This document shows, piece by piece, positions 1 to 9,400 of a DNA stretch of 64,000 nt. The notes below the pieces were generated by a model that did no database searches, was not told the DNA's origin, and saw only the letters and a list, made by a program, of their open reading frames with translations. Within the stretch, counting starts at the first letter, position 1, and every line of letters begins with the position of its first letter. A program made the translations under genes and the position numbers. Source of the DNA: Comamonas testosteroni (GTDB taxonomy: Bacteria; Pseudomonadota; Gammaproteobacteria; Burkholderiales; Burkholderiaceae_C); assembly GCF_000761245.1 (NCBI RefSeq), contig NZ_AWOR01000099.1:1-64000 (forward strand), written 5' to 3'.

Positions 1-31
1 TGGCCTGAGGCTGATTTATGCAACAACGCCC
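1..31. mobile_element. possible end of an IS5/IS903-type insertion sequence, cut by the window edge
   Basis: Read on the minus strand from position 31 leftwards, the sequence begins GGGCGTTGTTGCATAAATC. This resembles the terminal inverted repeats of IS903-group IS5 elements as I remember them (GGCTTTGTTGAATAAATC). The body of such an element would lie outside the window to the left. The end would sit about 25 bp beyond the CCA end of selC. No transposase is visible, so this is a resemblance only. Confidence 0.35.
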
Positions 32-55
32 ATTCACGGTTGCAAACCGTAATTC

Positions 56-151
56 TGGCGGAAAGCAGCTGGAGTCGAACCAACCCAGGAGTGACTGACA
101 CCCCTCACCGGGTTTGAAGCCCGGCCGCGCCACCGGGCACGATTGCCTTCC
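56..151 (-). tRNA. selC: tRNA-Sec (anticodon UCA)
   Basis: This is the UGA-decoding selenocysteine tRNA. On the minus strand an 8-bp acceptor stem (GGAAGGCA with TGCTTTCC) closes a 96-nt molecule with discriminator G and an encoded CCA at 58-56. The anticodon loop reads CTTCAAA, placing UCA at 117-115. A long variable arm and a GGTTCGACTCC T-arm follow. The extended acceptor stem, the long variable arm and a length close to E. coli selC (95 nt) are diagnostic. The gene lies downstream of selB in a complete selenoprotein locus. Its only expected client in this window is fdoG. Confidence 0.96.
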
Positions 152-158
152 TTTGAGT

Positions 159-182
159 CAAGAGTGGCGACTGCCACTCTTG
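159..182. other. perfect 10-bp hairpin just upstream of selC
   Basis: CAAGAGTGGC and GCCACTCTTG pair around a GACT loop, ending 7 nt before the 5' end of the tRNA. No T-run follows on either strand, so it is not a standard terminator. It may structure the tRNA leader or mark a processing site. Confidence 0.6.
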
Positions 183-334
183 TAGAAGATAGGACCGTGA
201 TTGTAGCCAGCAATCCGGCATCCGATGACAAAAGCACGTCAAGGCCGCATATCCCGCTCTACTCTGATTTGATAGCTTGTTGCGCAAGCGGGATAAGGAA
301 CCTGGACTGATTTCAGCTGGCATTCCTTGCAGGC

Positions 335-2260
335 TCAGCGTGGCGTGCTATTCCAATGCACGTCAGGGCGCAGCAGATGGGCGTCGCGCACGCGGCGCGT
401 GTAGCCGGTGCGGTCGAAGAATTCGAGAATCTGGATGGCGCGCTTGCGGCCCAGACCAGTTGCGTCGCGGAATGCGCTGGCTTCCACTTCCCCCCTGGCG
501 TGCCGACTGGCGATGTCGGCAACCAGGGCGGCGAGCTCATCCATGCGCGCCGGTGCATAGAACAAATCCTTGACGACCTGGAACAGCTGGCCCTGGCGCG
601 AAAGCTTTTTGAGCAGCTGGCGCACCAGCTCTTCGCCTGCCGCATGGTCGTGCGCCAGATCGCGCACCCAGGGCGGGTCATAGCGGCCTGCAGTGATGGC
701 GGGCAGTAGTTTTTCGGCCAGCGTCTGCTCGGCAGCGCTCAGTTGCACGCTGTGTTGCGGCAAATGCAGCCAGGCGCCGGTGCTGGCTAGCAGCTGGCTG
801 CTGAGCAGGGCATCGACCAGGCCTTGATAGAGCGCGTCGTAGCTGCCTTGCTGCAGGCCGGGCAAGGCCATGCGCCGCAGTCTGGCCGCGTTGACGCCGG
901 GCTCGTCGGGCGATTTTTCGTGAAAACGCGCCAGGCTGTCGATGACCTGGGTCTGCAGCTGCTGCCAGCGCTGCAGGCCCAGCACCAGGGCATCGCCGCC
1001 GGCGATGGGCAGCGGGATGGTGTCGGCAAGGCTGGACTCTGAGAGGGTATGGCCGCTCAGACGCACCAGCTGCGAGCGCGCAATGCCGTGCGGAGCCTGT
1101 GCAATCAGTGGCCCGAAGTCGCTGCGGGCTATGAGCTGCTCCATGGCGTCGAGGTAGGCCATGCGCTCTGCGCTGCGGCGCTTGCGGCTCGGGGCATAGG
1201 GGTCGAGCACCATGCCGCCAGCGATGGTGCGGCTGGCCTGGGCGTTGCGCAGAATCAGGCGATCGCCGGGCAGGGCGAAGACCGGTGCGTCCAGCACCAG
1301 TTGCACGCGGGCTTCGGTGCCGGGCTCTATGCCTTGATCCTGCAGCAGTGCCACATGGCCCGTGGTGCGCTTGGTGCCCAGATGCACATGCACTGGAGTC
1401 CATTGCTCGAGCGAGGGCGCTTCGCTGAGCAGGTGCAGATGAATATCGAGGCGGTCCGTGGCTTGTAGCAGGCGCGGGTCCATGATACAGTCGCCGCGCT
1501 CGATCTCGTCTTTGCCTATGCCTGCCAGATTCAGTGCGCAGCGCTGGCCGGCGACGCCGCTGTCGCTGCTCTGGTTCTGCGCATGAATGCTGCGCACGCG
1601 CACGGCCTGCCCGCTGGCCGAGTGCGCCAGCGTGTCGCCCACCCGGACCTGGCCATTGAAGACCGTGCCCGTGACCACCGTGCCCTGGCCCGGCAGCGTG
1701 AAGACGCGGTCCACGGCGAGCCGGAACAGGCCGTCCCGGGGACGTGCCTGCATCATCTGGGCCTGCACTTGCAGATGCTCGCGCAGGGCCTGTACGCCGG
1801 CGTTGCCGGGTTCTGCGGCATTGGTCTCGAAGATGGGGCTGCCCGCCAGCGCAGTGACGCCGAGAATGGCGTTGATTTCGCGGTGCACGTCGGCAATGCG
1901 CTGCGGCAGCACGCGATCGACCTTGGTCAGCGCCACGCTGCCACGCCTGACACCCAGCAGCTGCAGAATTTCCAGATGCTCTATGGTCTGGGGCATGACG
2001 CCGTCGTCGGCAGCCACGACCAGCAGGGCGTGATCAATGCCCACGGCACCGGCGGCCATGGTGTGGACGAATTTCTCGTGGCCCGGCACGTCGATGATGC
2101 CCAGCACATCGCCGTTGGGCAGCGGGCTGTAGGCGTAACCGAGTTCTATGGAAATGCCGCGGGCTTTCTCTTCCTTGAGGCGATCGGTTTCCACCCCCGT
2201 GAGCGCACGCACCAGCGTGGTTTTGCCGTGGTCGATATGGCCTGCGGTTCCGATGATCAT
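335..2260 (-). CDS. selB: selenocysteine-specific translation elongation factor SelB
   Basis: SelB carries Sec-tRNA-Sec to the ribosome and binds the bSECIS hairpin next to the UGA codon. The 641-residue product (E. coli 614) opens with the GTPase G1 motif GHIDHGKTT at residues 7-15, then GISIELG, DVPGHEKF and TKVD. EF-Tu-like beta-barrel domains follow, and the C-terminal half is the winged-helix RNA-binding region typical of SelB. The ATG at 2260 puts the P-loop at the usual distance from the N-terminus. selA lies 97 bp upstream and selC downstream on the same strand, so the three probably serve the neighbouring formate dehydrogenase. No defect is seen. Confidence 0.96.
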   Translation of the reverse strand: MIIGTAGHIDHGKTTLVRALTGVETDRLKEEKARGISIELGYAYSPLPNGDVLGIIDVPGHEKFVHTMAAGAVGIDHALLVVAADDGVMPQTIEHLEILQLLGVRRGSVALTKVDRVLPQRIADVHREINAILGVTALAGSPIFETNAAEPGNAGVQALREHLQVQAQMMQARPRDGLFRLAVDRVFTLPGQGTVVTGTVFNGQVRVGDTLAHSASGQAVRVRSIHAQNQSSDSGVAGQRCALNLAGIGKDEIERGDCIMDPRLLQATDRLDIHLHLLSEAPSLEQWTPVHVHLGTKRTTGHVALLQDQGIEPGTEARVQLVLDAPVFALPGDRLILRNAQASRTIAGGMVLDPYAPSRKRRSAERMAYLDAMEQLIARSDFGPLIAQAPHGIARSQLVRLSGHTLSESSLADTIPLPIAGGDALVLGLQRWQQLQTQVIDSLARFHEKSPDEPGVNAARLRRMALPGLQQGSYDALYQGLVDALLSSQLLASTGAWLHLPQHSVQLSAAEQTLAEKLLPAITAGRYDPPWVRDLAHDHAAGEELVRQLLKKLSRQGQLFQVVKDLFYAPARMDELAALVADIASRHARGEVEASAFRDATGLGRKRAIQILEFFDRTGYTRRVRDAHLLRPDVHWNSTPR

Positions 2261-2277
2261 GGTGTGCTTATAGTCTT

Positions 2278-2322
2278 GATAGCTGCTGGCGCTTGTGTCT
2301 CAAGCGATGCAAGGTGTTTTTT
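2278..2322 (+). repeat. interspersed intergenic repeat, copy A (selA/selB gap)
   Basis: The gap between selB and selA carries a degenerate copy of a short repeat seen elsewhere in the window. It shows AGCTG, CGCTT, a CGAT core and a T-rich tail. An internal stem pairs CGCTTG (2290-2295) with CAAGCG (2301-2306). See the finding on the repeat family. Confidence 0.5.
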
Positions 2323-2356
2323 ATGTAAATTCCAGGGGCGGGGCCATGGTGCTGGC

Positions 2357-3796
2357 TCAGGCCAACTGCGGCAGTTGCGCGGCAAACAGGGCCTGCGCCG
2401 GGTTTTCTAGGCAGCGCAGATCCAGCCACAGAGCGTCGTCATGCAGGCGTCCGATCACCGGCCGGGGCAGGCCACGAAAGCGCGCTTCGAGCCGGGTCAG
2501 CTGGCGACCCGCCTGCTTGCCGCTGGCCGGATAAATCCTGAGGCCGAAGCTGGGCAGATTTTCCACGGGCAGGGCGCCGCTGCCGATCTGGCTGTTCATG
2601 GCAGCGGTCTCCACCACATAGTCCTGGCCCAGTGCCTGCTGAAGCAGAGGCTGCAACTGCTCGGCCTGGGCCTGCATGTCGGCGGCCTTGCGCGTGAACA
2701 GGCGCAGCGTGGTCAGCTCCTGGGCGAGCCTTTCGGGGTTCAGATACAGGCGCAGCGTGGGCTCCAGCGCCGCCAGCGTGATCTTGCCCACGCGCAGCGC
2801 GCGCTTGAGCGGGTTCTTCTTGATTTGGGCAATCAGCTCCCGCTTGCCGACGATGATGCCGGCCTGCGGGCCGCCCAGGAGCTTGTCGCCGCTGAAGGTG
2901 ACGATGTCGGCGCCGGACTCGACCGTCTCGCGCACCGTGACTTCATAGGGCAGGCCCCAGTCGCGCATGTCGATCAGTGTGCCGCTGCCCAGGTCGACGA
3001 TCATGGGCAGATTGCTGTCGTGCGCAATGCGGGCGACATCGGCGTCGCTTACCGCCTTGGTGAAGCCGGTGATGGCGTAGTTGCTGCAATGCACCTTCAT
3101 GAGTGCGGCTGTGTTCTCGCCTATGGCCGCTGCATAGTCTTTCTCGTGGGTGCGGTTGGTGGTGCCGACTTCGACCAGCCGGGCGCCGGCACGGGTCATG
3201 ACATCGGGGATGCGGAAGGCTCCGCCAATTTCCACCAGCTCGCCTCGCGAGACCACCACTTCCCGGCCCGTGGCCATGGTGGACAGCACCAGCAGCACGG
3301 CAGCGGCGTTGTTGTTGACAACGGTCGCGGCTTCGGCGCCGGTCAGCTCGCAGATCAGCGACTCGACCAGGTCGTCGCGATCGCCGCGGCTGCCGTCCTC
3401 AAGGTCATATTCCAGATTGGCCGGGGAGCTCATGGCCTGGACCACGGCATCGATGGCGGCCTGCGGCAGCAATGCACGGCCCAGATTGGTGTGCAGCACC
3501 GTGCCGGTGAGATTGAAGACGGCTTGCAGGCGTGGCGCAAACCGGGCTTGAAGCTGGCGTTGTGCAGCTTGCACGATGCTGCCGATGTCGGCCTGCACAC
3601 TCTGGCCGGGCTGATCGGCAAAACCAAGGAGCTGCTGGCGCAGCCCCGTCAGCACATCGCGTACTGCTTTGGTGCAGGCGTCCAGGCCATAGGACTCGCG
3701 CAGCACCTGCATCTCGATCGCGAGCAAGACCTTGTCCACGGCGGGAAGCTGAGATGGGTGCGAAATTTCAGGGGCGGTCGCTGCGGTATTGCTCAT
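2357..3796 (-). CDS. selA: L-seryl-tRNA(Sec) selenium transferase SelA
   Basis: SelA is the PLP enzyme that converts Ser-tRNA-Sec to Sec-tRNA-Sec using selenophosphate. The chosen ATG at 3796 gives 479 residues (E. coli 463), starting MSNTAATAPE. A longer in-frame reading upstream has no family resemblance and crosses a terminator hairpin, so I reject it. Recognisable segments are NLTGTVLHTNLGRALL, where the fold begins, and SGDKLLGGPQAG, which holds the predicted PLP lysine K305. The gene is separated from fdhE by a terminator-like hairpin (3831-3856), so it may be expressed partly from its own promoter. selB follows after 96 bp. Confidence 0.95.
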   Translation of the reverse strand: MSNTAATAPEISHPSQLPAVDKVLLAIEMQVLRESYGLDACTKAVRDVLTGLRQQLLGFADQPGQSVQADIGSIVQAAQRQLQARFAPRLQAVFNLTGTVLHTNLGRALLPQAAIDAVVQAMSSPANLEYDLEDGSRGDRDDLVESLICELTGAEAATVVNNNAAAVLLVLSTMATGREVVVSRGELVEIGGAFRIPDVMTRAGARLVEVGTTNRTHEKDYAAAIGENTAALMKVHCSNYAITGFTKAVSDADVARIAHDSNLPMIVDLGSGTLIDMRDWGLPYEVTVRETVESGADIVTFSGDKLLGGPQAGIIVGKRELIAQIKKNPLKRALRVGKITLAALEPTLRLYLNPERLAQELTTLRLFTRKAADMQAQAEQLQPLLQQALGQDYVVETAAMNSQIGSGALPVENLPSFGLRIYPASGKQAGRQLTRLEARFRGLPRPVIGRLHDDALWLDLRCLENPAQALFAAQLPQLA

Positions 3797-3825
3797 GGCC
3801 AAGGTGTGTCTGGTCGTCGAAAAAA

Positions 3826-3856
3826 TGAAAAAGGCGGCAGGAGTTCCTGCCGCCTT
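3826..3856 (-). terminator. rho-independent terminator after fdhE
   Basis: A perfect 12-bp stem (AAGGCGGCAGGA with TCCTGCCGCCTT at 3831-3842/3845-3856) is followed on the minus strand by TTTCATTTTTTC. It lies between the fdhE stop and the selA start and would separate the fdo operon from selAB. Confidence 0.8.
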
Positions 3857-3885
3857 CATTATGGTGGCGGTTGGAGCCGGCAGGT

Positions 3886-4851
3886 TTACGCCGCAGGGTC
3901 CACCAGCTCGTGATCGGCCTCGCCTTGCTGCTCTTCGGCCACGGCCACAAACAACAGAGGATTGGCGCTGGCGCGCTGAAACTGGGTCTCGCTCATCAGC
4001 AGATCCAGCATCAGGCTGGCCAGATCGTCGACGAGGGGCTCGACCATGGGGTTCTTTTCCTGATTCACGACCTTGCGGTAGCTGCCGCATTCGTCGCAGG
4101 TCTCGGCCAGAACTTCTTCGCCCGCACCGTCAATGCCCTGGTAGTGGATGCCCTTGGTCGATTCGCAGTGCGTGCACTTGATGCGAACCATATGCCATTC
4201 GCAGGCACAGGTGCCGCAATGAGCGTAACGGTGACCGGCCACTTTGCCGCCAATGCGGATGACGCTGGCCACAGGCTCGCTGGCGCAGACGGGGCAGATG
4301 CTGGCGGGGTCTGTGTATGGAACGTCTCTGGGGCTGAGTTTGGACGAACGCTTGGCGAAAGCCACCTGCAATGCTGCCATGATGAAAGGAGCCAGGCCCA
4401 CATGGCGTGCGGCTACTTCTTTTTGCAGCAGCTTTTTGGCGATGTCTTCTCGGATTTCTGGTTCGAGCGCGCGTAGTTCCTTGAGCAGGGGCTGCAGGGG
4501 CTCGGGTAGGCCCTCGCTGCCTTGCAGCGTGTCGAGCATATTGTCCAGCACTGTCTGCCAGATGGGATCGATGTTGTCCACAGCAGGCAGCAGGGGCATG
4601 GAATGCTCCTGGGCACGTGCCATCAGGGCGGCATCGGCGGGCTCGACCTCCACAGCGCTCACGGCCTTGTGCTGTGCGTCCATGATCTGGGCCACAAACA
4701 GCAGATAGTCTGCAATGGGATTGCCGTTGGCCAGCTGGCGCAGGCGTGCAGCGCGTTCGGCGAACAGACTGCTTACCTGGGGCAGCAAGATGCGGGGAAA
4801 GCTGGTGTGATCCAGTGCTTCGATTTCACCGGGTTGAAGAATGCGTTGCAT
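3886..4851 (-). CDS. fdhE: formate dehydrogenase accessory protein FdhE
   Basis: FdhE is a cytoplasmic metal-binding chaperone needed for assembly of respiratory formate dehydrogenases; it interacts with the catalytic subunit before Tat export. The ATG at 4851 gives 321 residues (E. coli 309) and has GGAAA about 10 nt upstream; a TTG at 4866 is the alternative. The C-terminal half holds the family's pairs of CxxC motifs: CPVC, HCGTCAC, CTHC and CDEC. fdoI ends 82 bp upstream on the same strand, so this is the fourth cistron of the formate dehydrogenase operon. Confidence 0.94.
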   Translation of the reverse strand: MQRILQPGEIEALDHTSFPRILLPQVSSLFAERAARLRQLANGNPIADYLLFVAQIMDAQHKAVSAVEVEPADAALMARAQEHSMPLLPAVDNIDPIWQTVLDNMLDTLQGSEGLPEPLQPLLKELRALEPEIREDIAKKLLQKEVAARHVGLAPFIMAALQVAFAKRSSKLSPRDVPYTDPASICPVCASEPVASVIRIGGKVAGHRYAHCGTCACEWHMVRIKCTHCESTKGIHYQGIDGAGEEVLAETCDECGSYRKVVNQEKNPMVEPLVDDLASLMLDLLMSETQFQRASANPLLFVAVAEEQQGEADHELVDPAA

Positions 4852-4933
4852 TGACAGGGTTTCCAAATGAATCAGCCGCCGAGCGCCGAAAAACGCTTGG
4901 CGGCTGGGTTGTTAGGGGAGAGGACTAAAAACC

Positions 4934-5560
4934 TTAGTCGTTGTCACCCGTCATCTTGCGGTACCAGCCGCGGTGGTGTTGCTTGGCCCAGGCTCGCGTT
5001 ACTGTGCCATAAAGCATGGCGCGAATGGTGCCCCGGGTCCAGATGGCGGCATACACGTGCATGATGATCAGACCGATCATCCACACGGCAGCGATGGCGT
5101 GAACCACCGAAGCGGCTCGCACCACGTTGACCGGCAATGTCCACCAAGCGCGCCACATCAGAAAGCCGGTGATCACGATCAGCAGCATGCCGATTACCAG
5201 GCCCCAGAACAACAGCTTCTGACCACCGTTGTACTTGCCCTGTTCGGGCATGTCGTGGTCGTCGCCATCGATCATCTTGTTGACGTTCTTGAGCCATTCG
5301 ATGTCGCGCGGCTCAACGATGTTGAGCTTGGCGAAACGGCAGGCCATGATGACGAAGAATGCGCCCATGACAACCCCGATGTAGGGGTGCAGGATGCGCG
5401 TCCAGGGGCCGCCACCGAACAGATTGGTCAACCAGAAGAAGGCCGGGTGAAAGAACGCCAGACCGGACAGGGCCAGCAAGATGAAGCAAATGCCTACCAC
5501 CCAGTGGTTGGCGCGCTCCGATGCGTTGTAGCGCACGAGGTCGCGAGGATTGCGTTTCAT
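4934..5560 (-). CDS. fdoI: formate dehydrogenase cytochrome b556 gamma subunit
   Basis: This membrane subunit anchors the complex, binds two b hemes and passes electrons to quinone. The 208-residue product (E. coli FdoI 211) has four hydrophobic helices: WVVGICFILLALSGLAFF near the N-terminus, the segment after HPYIGVVMG, GLVIGMLLIVITGFLMW, and the segment ending in LIIMHVYAAIW. His residues in or near these helices (HPYIG, VVHAIAA, MHVYAAIW) are the candidate heme ligands. The start codon overlaps the fdoH stop (ATGA), so the two genes are translationally coupled. Confidence 0.94.
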   Translation of the reverse strand: MKRNPRDLVRYNASERANHWVVGICFILLALSGLAFFHPAFFWLTNLFGGGPWTRILHPYIGVVMGAFFVIMACRFAKLNIVEPRDIEWLKNVNKMIDGDDHDMPEQGKYNGGQKLLFWGLVIGMLLIVITGFLMWRAWWTLPVNVVRAASVVHAIAAVWMIGLIIMHVYAAIWTRGTIRAMLYGTVTRAWAKQHHRGWYRKMTGDND

Positions 5561-6486
5561 TTGCCGTTCTCCTTGTTCAGCGCTTCGGCGTCCTTGCGCT
5601 CCATTTCATCCTCAAGGTCCTTGGACACGTCGTTGGGTCCCTTGGTGATGTAGTGGAACAGGCTGCCGATTGCGGCTGCACCCAGTGCGGCCATGGCCAG
5701 AGGCTTGGCTACACCCTTCCACAGCGACACCATGGGGCTGATGGATGGATCGTCCGGCAGGCCCTTGTACAGCGAAGGCTTGTCCGCGTGATGCAGCACG
5801 TACATCACGTGCGTGCCGCCCACGCCCTGCGGGTCGTAGAGACCTGCCTTTTCGTAGCCGCGTTCCTTGAGGTCCACGACACGGCGGGACGCTTGCTCCT
5901 GCATGGCTTCCTTGGTGCCAAACTGGATGGCGCCGGTGGGGCAGGTCTTGACGCAGGCGGGCTCCTGGCCAACAGCCACGCGGTCCGAACACAAGGTGCA
6001 CTTATACGCCTTGTTGTCCTTCTTGGAGATGCGCGGAATGTTGAACGGGCAGCCCGTGATGCAGTAGCCGCAGCCCACGCACTGGTCTTGCTGGAAGTCC
6101 ACGATGCCGTTGGCATATTGGACGATGGCACCAGGCGAGGGGCAGGCCTTCAGGCAGCCTGGGTCTTCGCAGTGCATGCAGCCGTCCTTGCGGATCAGCC
6201 ATTCCAGGTTGCCTGTGGCTTCGTTTTCGTATTCGGCAAAGCGCATCACGGTCCACGACTCCGACGTCAGATCCGTCGGGTTGTCGTAGACGCCTGCGGC
6301 AACTGTGCCGATTTCGTCGCGAAGGTCGTTCCACTCCATGCAGGCGGTCTGGCAAGCCTTGCAGCCAATGCATTTGGAGACGTCGATCAGCTTGGCGACT
6401 TCCCCCGCGTGCGCACCGCGTGCGCTGGGTGCGGGGGTCGTCGTGGCAGAACGGCGTTTGATATCGAGAGACATGGTTGAGGACAT
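5557..6486 (-). CDS. fdoH: formate dehydrogenase iron-sulfur beta subunit
   Basis: This subunit carries four [4Fe-4S] clusters from the molybdenum centre to cytochrome b. The 309-residue protein shows four cysteine groups in order: CIGCKACQTAC, CMHCEDPGCLKACP, CVGCGYCITGCP and CTLCSDR with CVKTCPTGA. A C-terminal hydrophobic helix (about residues 250-275) anchors it in the membrane, as in E. coli FdoH/FdnH. The ATG at 6486 has AGGAG nine bases upstream. It starts 12 bp after the fdoG stop and overlaps fdoI by 4 bp. Confidence 0.95.
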   Translation of the reverse strand: MSSTMSLDIKRRSATTTPAPSARGAHAGEVAKLIDVSKCIGCKACQTACMEWNDLRDEIGTVAAGVYDNPTDLTSESWTVMRFAEYENEATGNLEWLIRKDGCMHCEDPGCLKACPSPGAIVQYANGIVDFQQDQCVGCGYCITGCPFNIPRISKKDNKAYKCTLCSDRVAVGQEPACVKTCPTGAIQFGTKEAMQEQASRRVVDLKERGYEKAGLYDPQGVGGTHVMYVLHHADKPSLYKGLPDDPSISPMVSLWKGVAKPLAMAALGAAAIGSLFHYITKGPNDVSKDLEDEMERKDAEALNKENGK

Positions 6487-6498
6487 CAGCGTGGCTCC

Positions 6499-9400
6499 TT
6501 AGATCTTTTCCACCTTCACGAGGAAGGTCTTGGATTCAGGGGTCAAGCTGTTACCGTCACCCACGGAGGCTGTCAGGTTGTTCGCCAGATAGCCCTTGCG
6601 TCCCGTCGTGGAGAAGCCCCAGTGAATAGGCACACCCACATGATGGATGGTCTTGCCATCGATCTTCATGGGCTTGATGCGCTTGGTCACCACGGCAACC
6701 GCCTTCACGAAACCGCGCTTGGACGAAACCTTGACCTTCTGGCCGGTCTCTATGCCCAGTTCCTTGCCCAGTGCCTCGCCGATTTCCACGAACTGCTCGG
6801 GCTGAACGATGTTGTTCAGCTGAACGTGCTTGGTCCAGTAGTGGAAGTGCTCGGTCAGGCGGTAGGTCGTGCCCACGTGCGGGTAGTCCTTGGGATCGCC
6901 CTGGGTGCCCTTGGCGGTTTCCAGGATGCGTATCACGGGGCTGATGACGGCCAGCTTGTTGTTGGGGTACATGGGGTTGTAGCCCAGCGGGTTGTCAAAC
7001 GCCTCGTAATGCGTGGGGAACGGACCTTCTGCCATACCCTTGCGGGCAAACAGGCGTGCTACCCCTTCGGGGTTCATGATGAAGGGGTTGATCACCTCGG
7101 GATCCAGGCCCACGGCCACGTCCGGCACGTCCGCACCGCCCCATTGCTTGCCGTTCCACTTGATCAGCACGCGTTCGGGGTTGAAGGGCTTGCCCTGGCG
7201 GTCGCAGGATGCGCGGTTGTACAGCACACGGCGGTTGGCAGGCCAGGCCCAGGCCCAGTTCAGCGTGTTGCCTATGCCTGTCGGGTCGCTGTTGTCGCGG
7301 CGCGCCATCTGGTTGCCGGACGAGGTCCAGCTGCCAGCCCATATCCAGCAGCCGCCAAGGGTGGTGCCGTCATCGCGCATTTCGCCGAAGCCCGCCAGTT
7401 GCTCGCCGGCCTTGCGGATGAGCTTGGTGGGGTCCTTGGGGTCGAACAGATCCACCAGCGCACGGCCGTTGTATTCCTTGGCCACTTCCTCGGAGGAGGG
7501 GTGATCGGCTTCGGCATAAGGCCAGTACAGATTGGTGATGGGCTCGAAGAACTTGCCGCCGTCCTTCTGATAGAGAGCCTTCAGGCGCAGGTGCAGACCG
7601 GACATGATGGCAATGTCGGTCTTGGCCTCTCCTGGGGGCTCGGCTGCCTTCCAGTGCCACTGCAGCACGCGCGAGGAGCTGACCACGGCGCCATCTTCTT
7701 CGGCGAAGCAGGTGGTTGGCAGGCGGAACACTTCGGTCTGGATGGAAGCGGAGTCCACGTCGTTGAATTCGCCGTGGTTTTTCCAGAACTCGGAAGTTTC
7801 TGTGACCAGCGGATCCATGATGACCAGGAACTTCAGCTTCTTGAGACCTTCGCGCACGCTGTTGCTGTTGGCCAGAGCCGCCAAGGGGTTGAAGCCTTGA
7901 GCGATGTAGCCGTTGACCTTGCCCTGCGTCATCATCTCGAAGATCTGCAGCATGTCGTACTGCTTGTCCAGCTTGGGCAGATAGTCGAACGCCCAGTTGT
8001 TTTCAGCAGTTGCAGCCGCTCCCCACCACGCCTTCATCAGGCTGACATGGAACTTGGGCGTGTTCGACCAGTAATTCATCTGGCCAGGGCGCAGCAGCTT
8101 GGGCGTGCGGGTGGCGATGTACTGGTTGTAGTCCTGTTCGGCTTCGTTTGGCAGCGTCAGGTACCCGGGAAGCGAAGCAGACAGGATGCCCAGGTCCGTC
8201 AGGCCCTGGATGTTGGAGTGGCCGCGCAGCGCGTTCATGCCGCCGCCAGCGATACCGATATTGCCCAGCAGCAGCTGGATCATGGCACCGGTACGCAGAA
8301 TCTGCGCACCTGTGGTGTGCTGAGTCCAGCCCAGAGCGTACAGGATGGTGGCAACACGGCCGGCTTCGGCGGTCGAAGCAAGCTTCTCGCACACGTGCAG
8401 GAATTTTTCCTTGGGTGTGCCGCAGATGGATTCCACCTTCTCGGGGGTATAGCCTGCGTAGTGCTTCTTGAGCCATTGATAGACGCAGCGAGGGTGTTCC
8501 AGCGTGGGATCGACCTTCACAAAGCCATCGTCACCGAGCTCATAGTCCCAGGAGGCCTTGTCGTACGTGCGCTTTTCGGGGTCGTAGCCCGAGAAAATAC
8601 CTTCGTCGAACGCAAAGTCCTCGCGCACGATGAATGAGAAGTCCGTGTAGTTCTTCACATACTCGTGGTGAATCCTGTCGTTTGTTAGCAGGTAATTGAT
8701 CACGCCACCGAGGAAGACGATGTCCGAGCCGGAACGGATCGGCGCATAGAAGTCAGCCACGGATGCCGAGCGGTTGAAGCGCGGATCGACCACCATGAAG
8801 TGAGCCTTGTTGTGCTCCTTCGCTTCGGTCACCCACTTGAAGCCGCAGGGGTGTGCTTCGGCGGCATTACCGCCCATGATCAAAATAACGTCCGCGTTCT
8901 TGATGTCGACCCAATGGTTCGTCATCGCTCCACGGCCAAACGTCGGGGCAAGACCTGCCACCGTCGGGCCGTGTCAGACACGTGCTTGGTTATCGAGTGC
9001 AAGAAGGCCCCAGGAGCGGGCCACTTTGTGCGTGATGTAGCCGGCTTCGTTGCTGGAGGCCGAAGCGGCCAGCATGCCGGTGGTCAGCCAGCGGTTGACC
9101 TTCTGGCCTTTTTCGTTGGTTTCAACGAAATTGGCGTCGCGGTCTTCCTTGAGCAGCTTGGCGATGCGGTTCAGTGCCTCGTCCCAGGACATGCGCTTCC
9201 ACTCGGACGAGCCGGGGGCGCGGTATTCGGGGTACTTGAGGCGGCTGGGGCTGTGGACGAAGTCCAGCAGCGATGCACCCTTGGGACACAGCGTGCCGCG
9301 ATTGACCGGATGATCCGGGTCGCCTTCCACGTGCATCACGGACAGGCGGGAGTTTTTTCCGCCGTCGCCCAGGGCGTACATGAGGATGCCGCAACCTACG

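Noticed and set aside
31..50. terminator after selC
   Set aside because: ACGGTT and AACCGT form a 6-bp stem but no T-run follows on the minus strand.
6622..8637. 671-codon plus-strand frame opposite fdoG
   Set aside because: It lies wholly within fdoG, whose translation is fully accounted for; its composition is typical of antisense reading.
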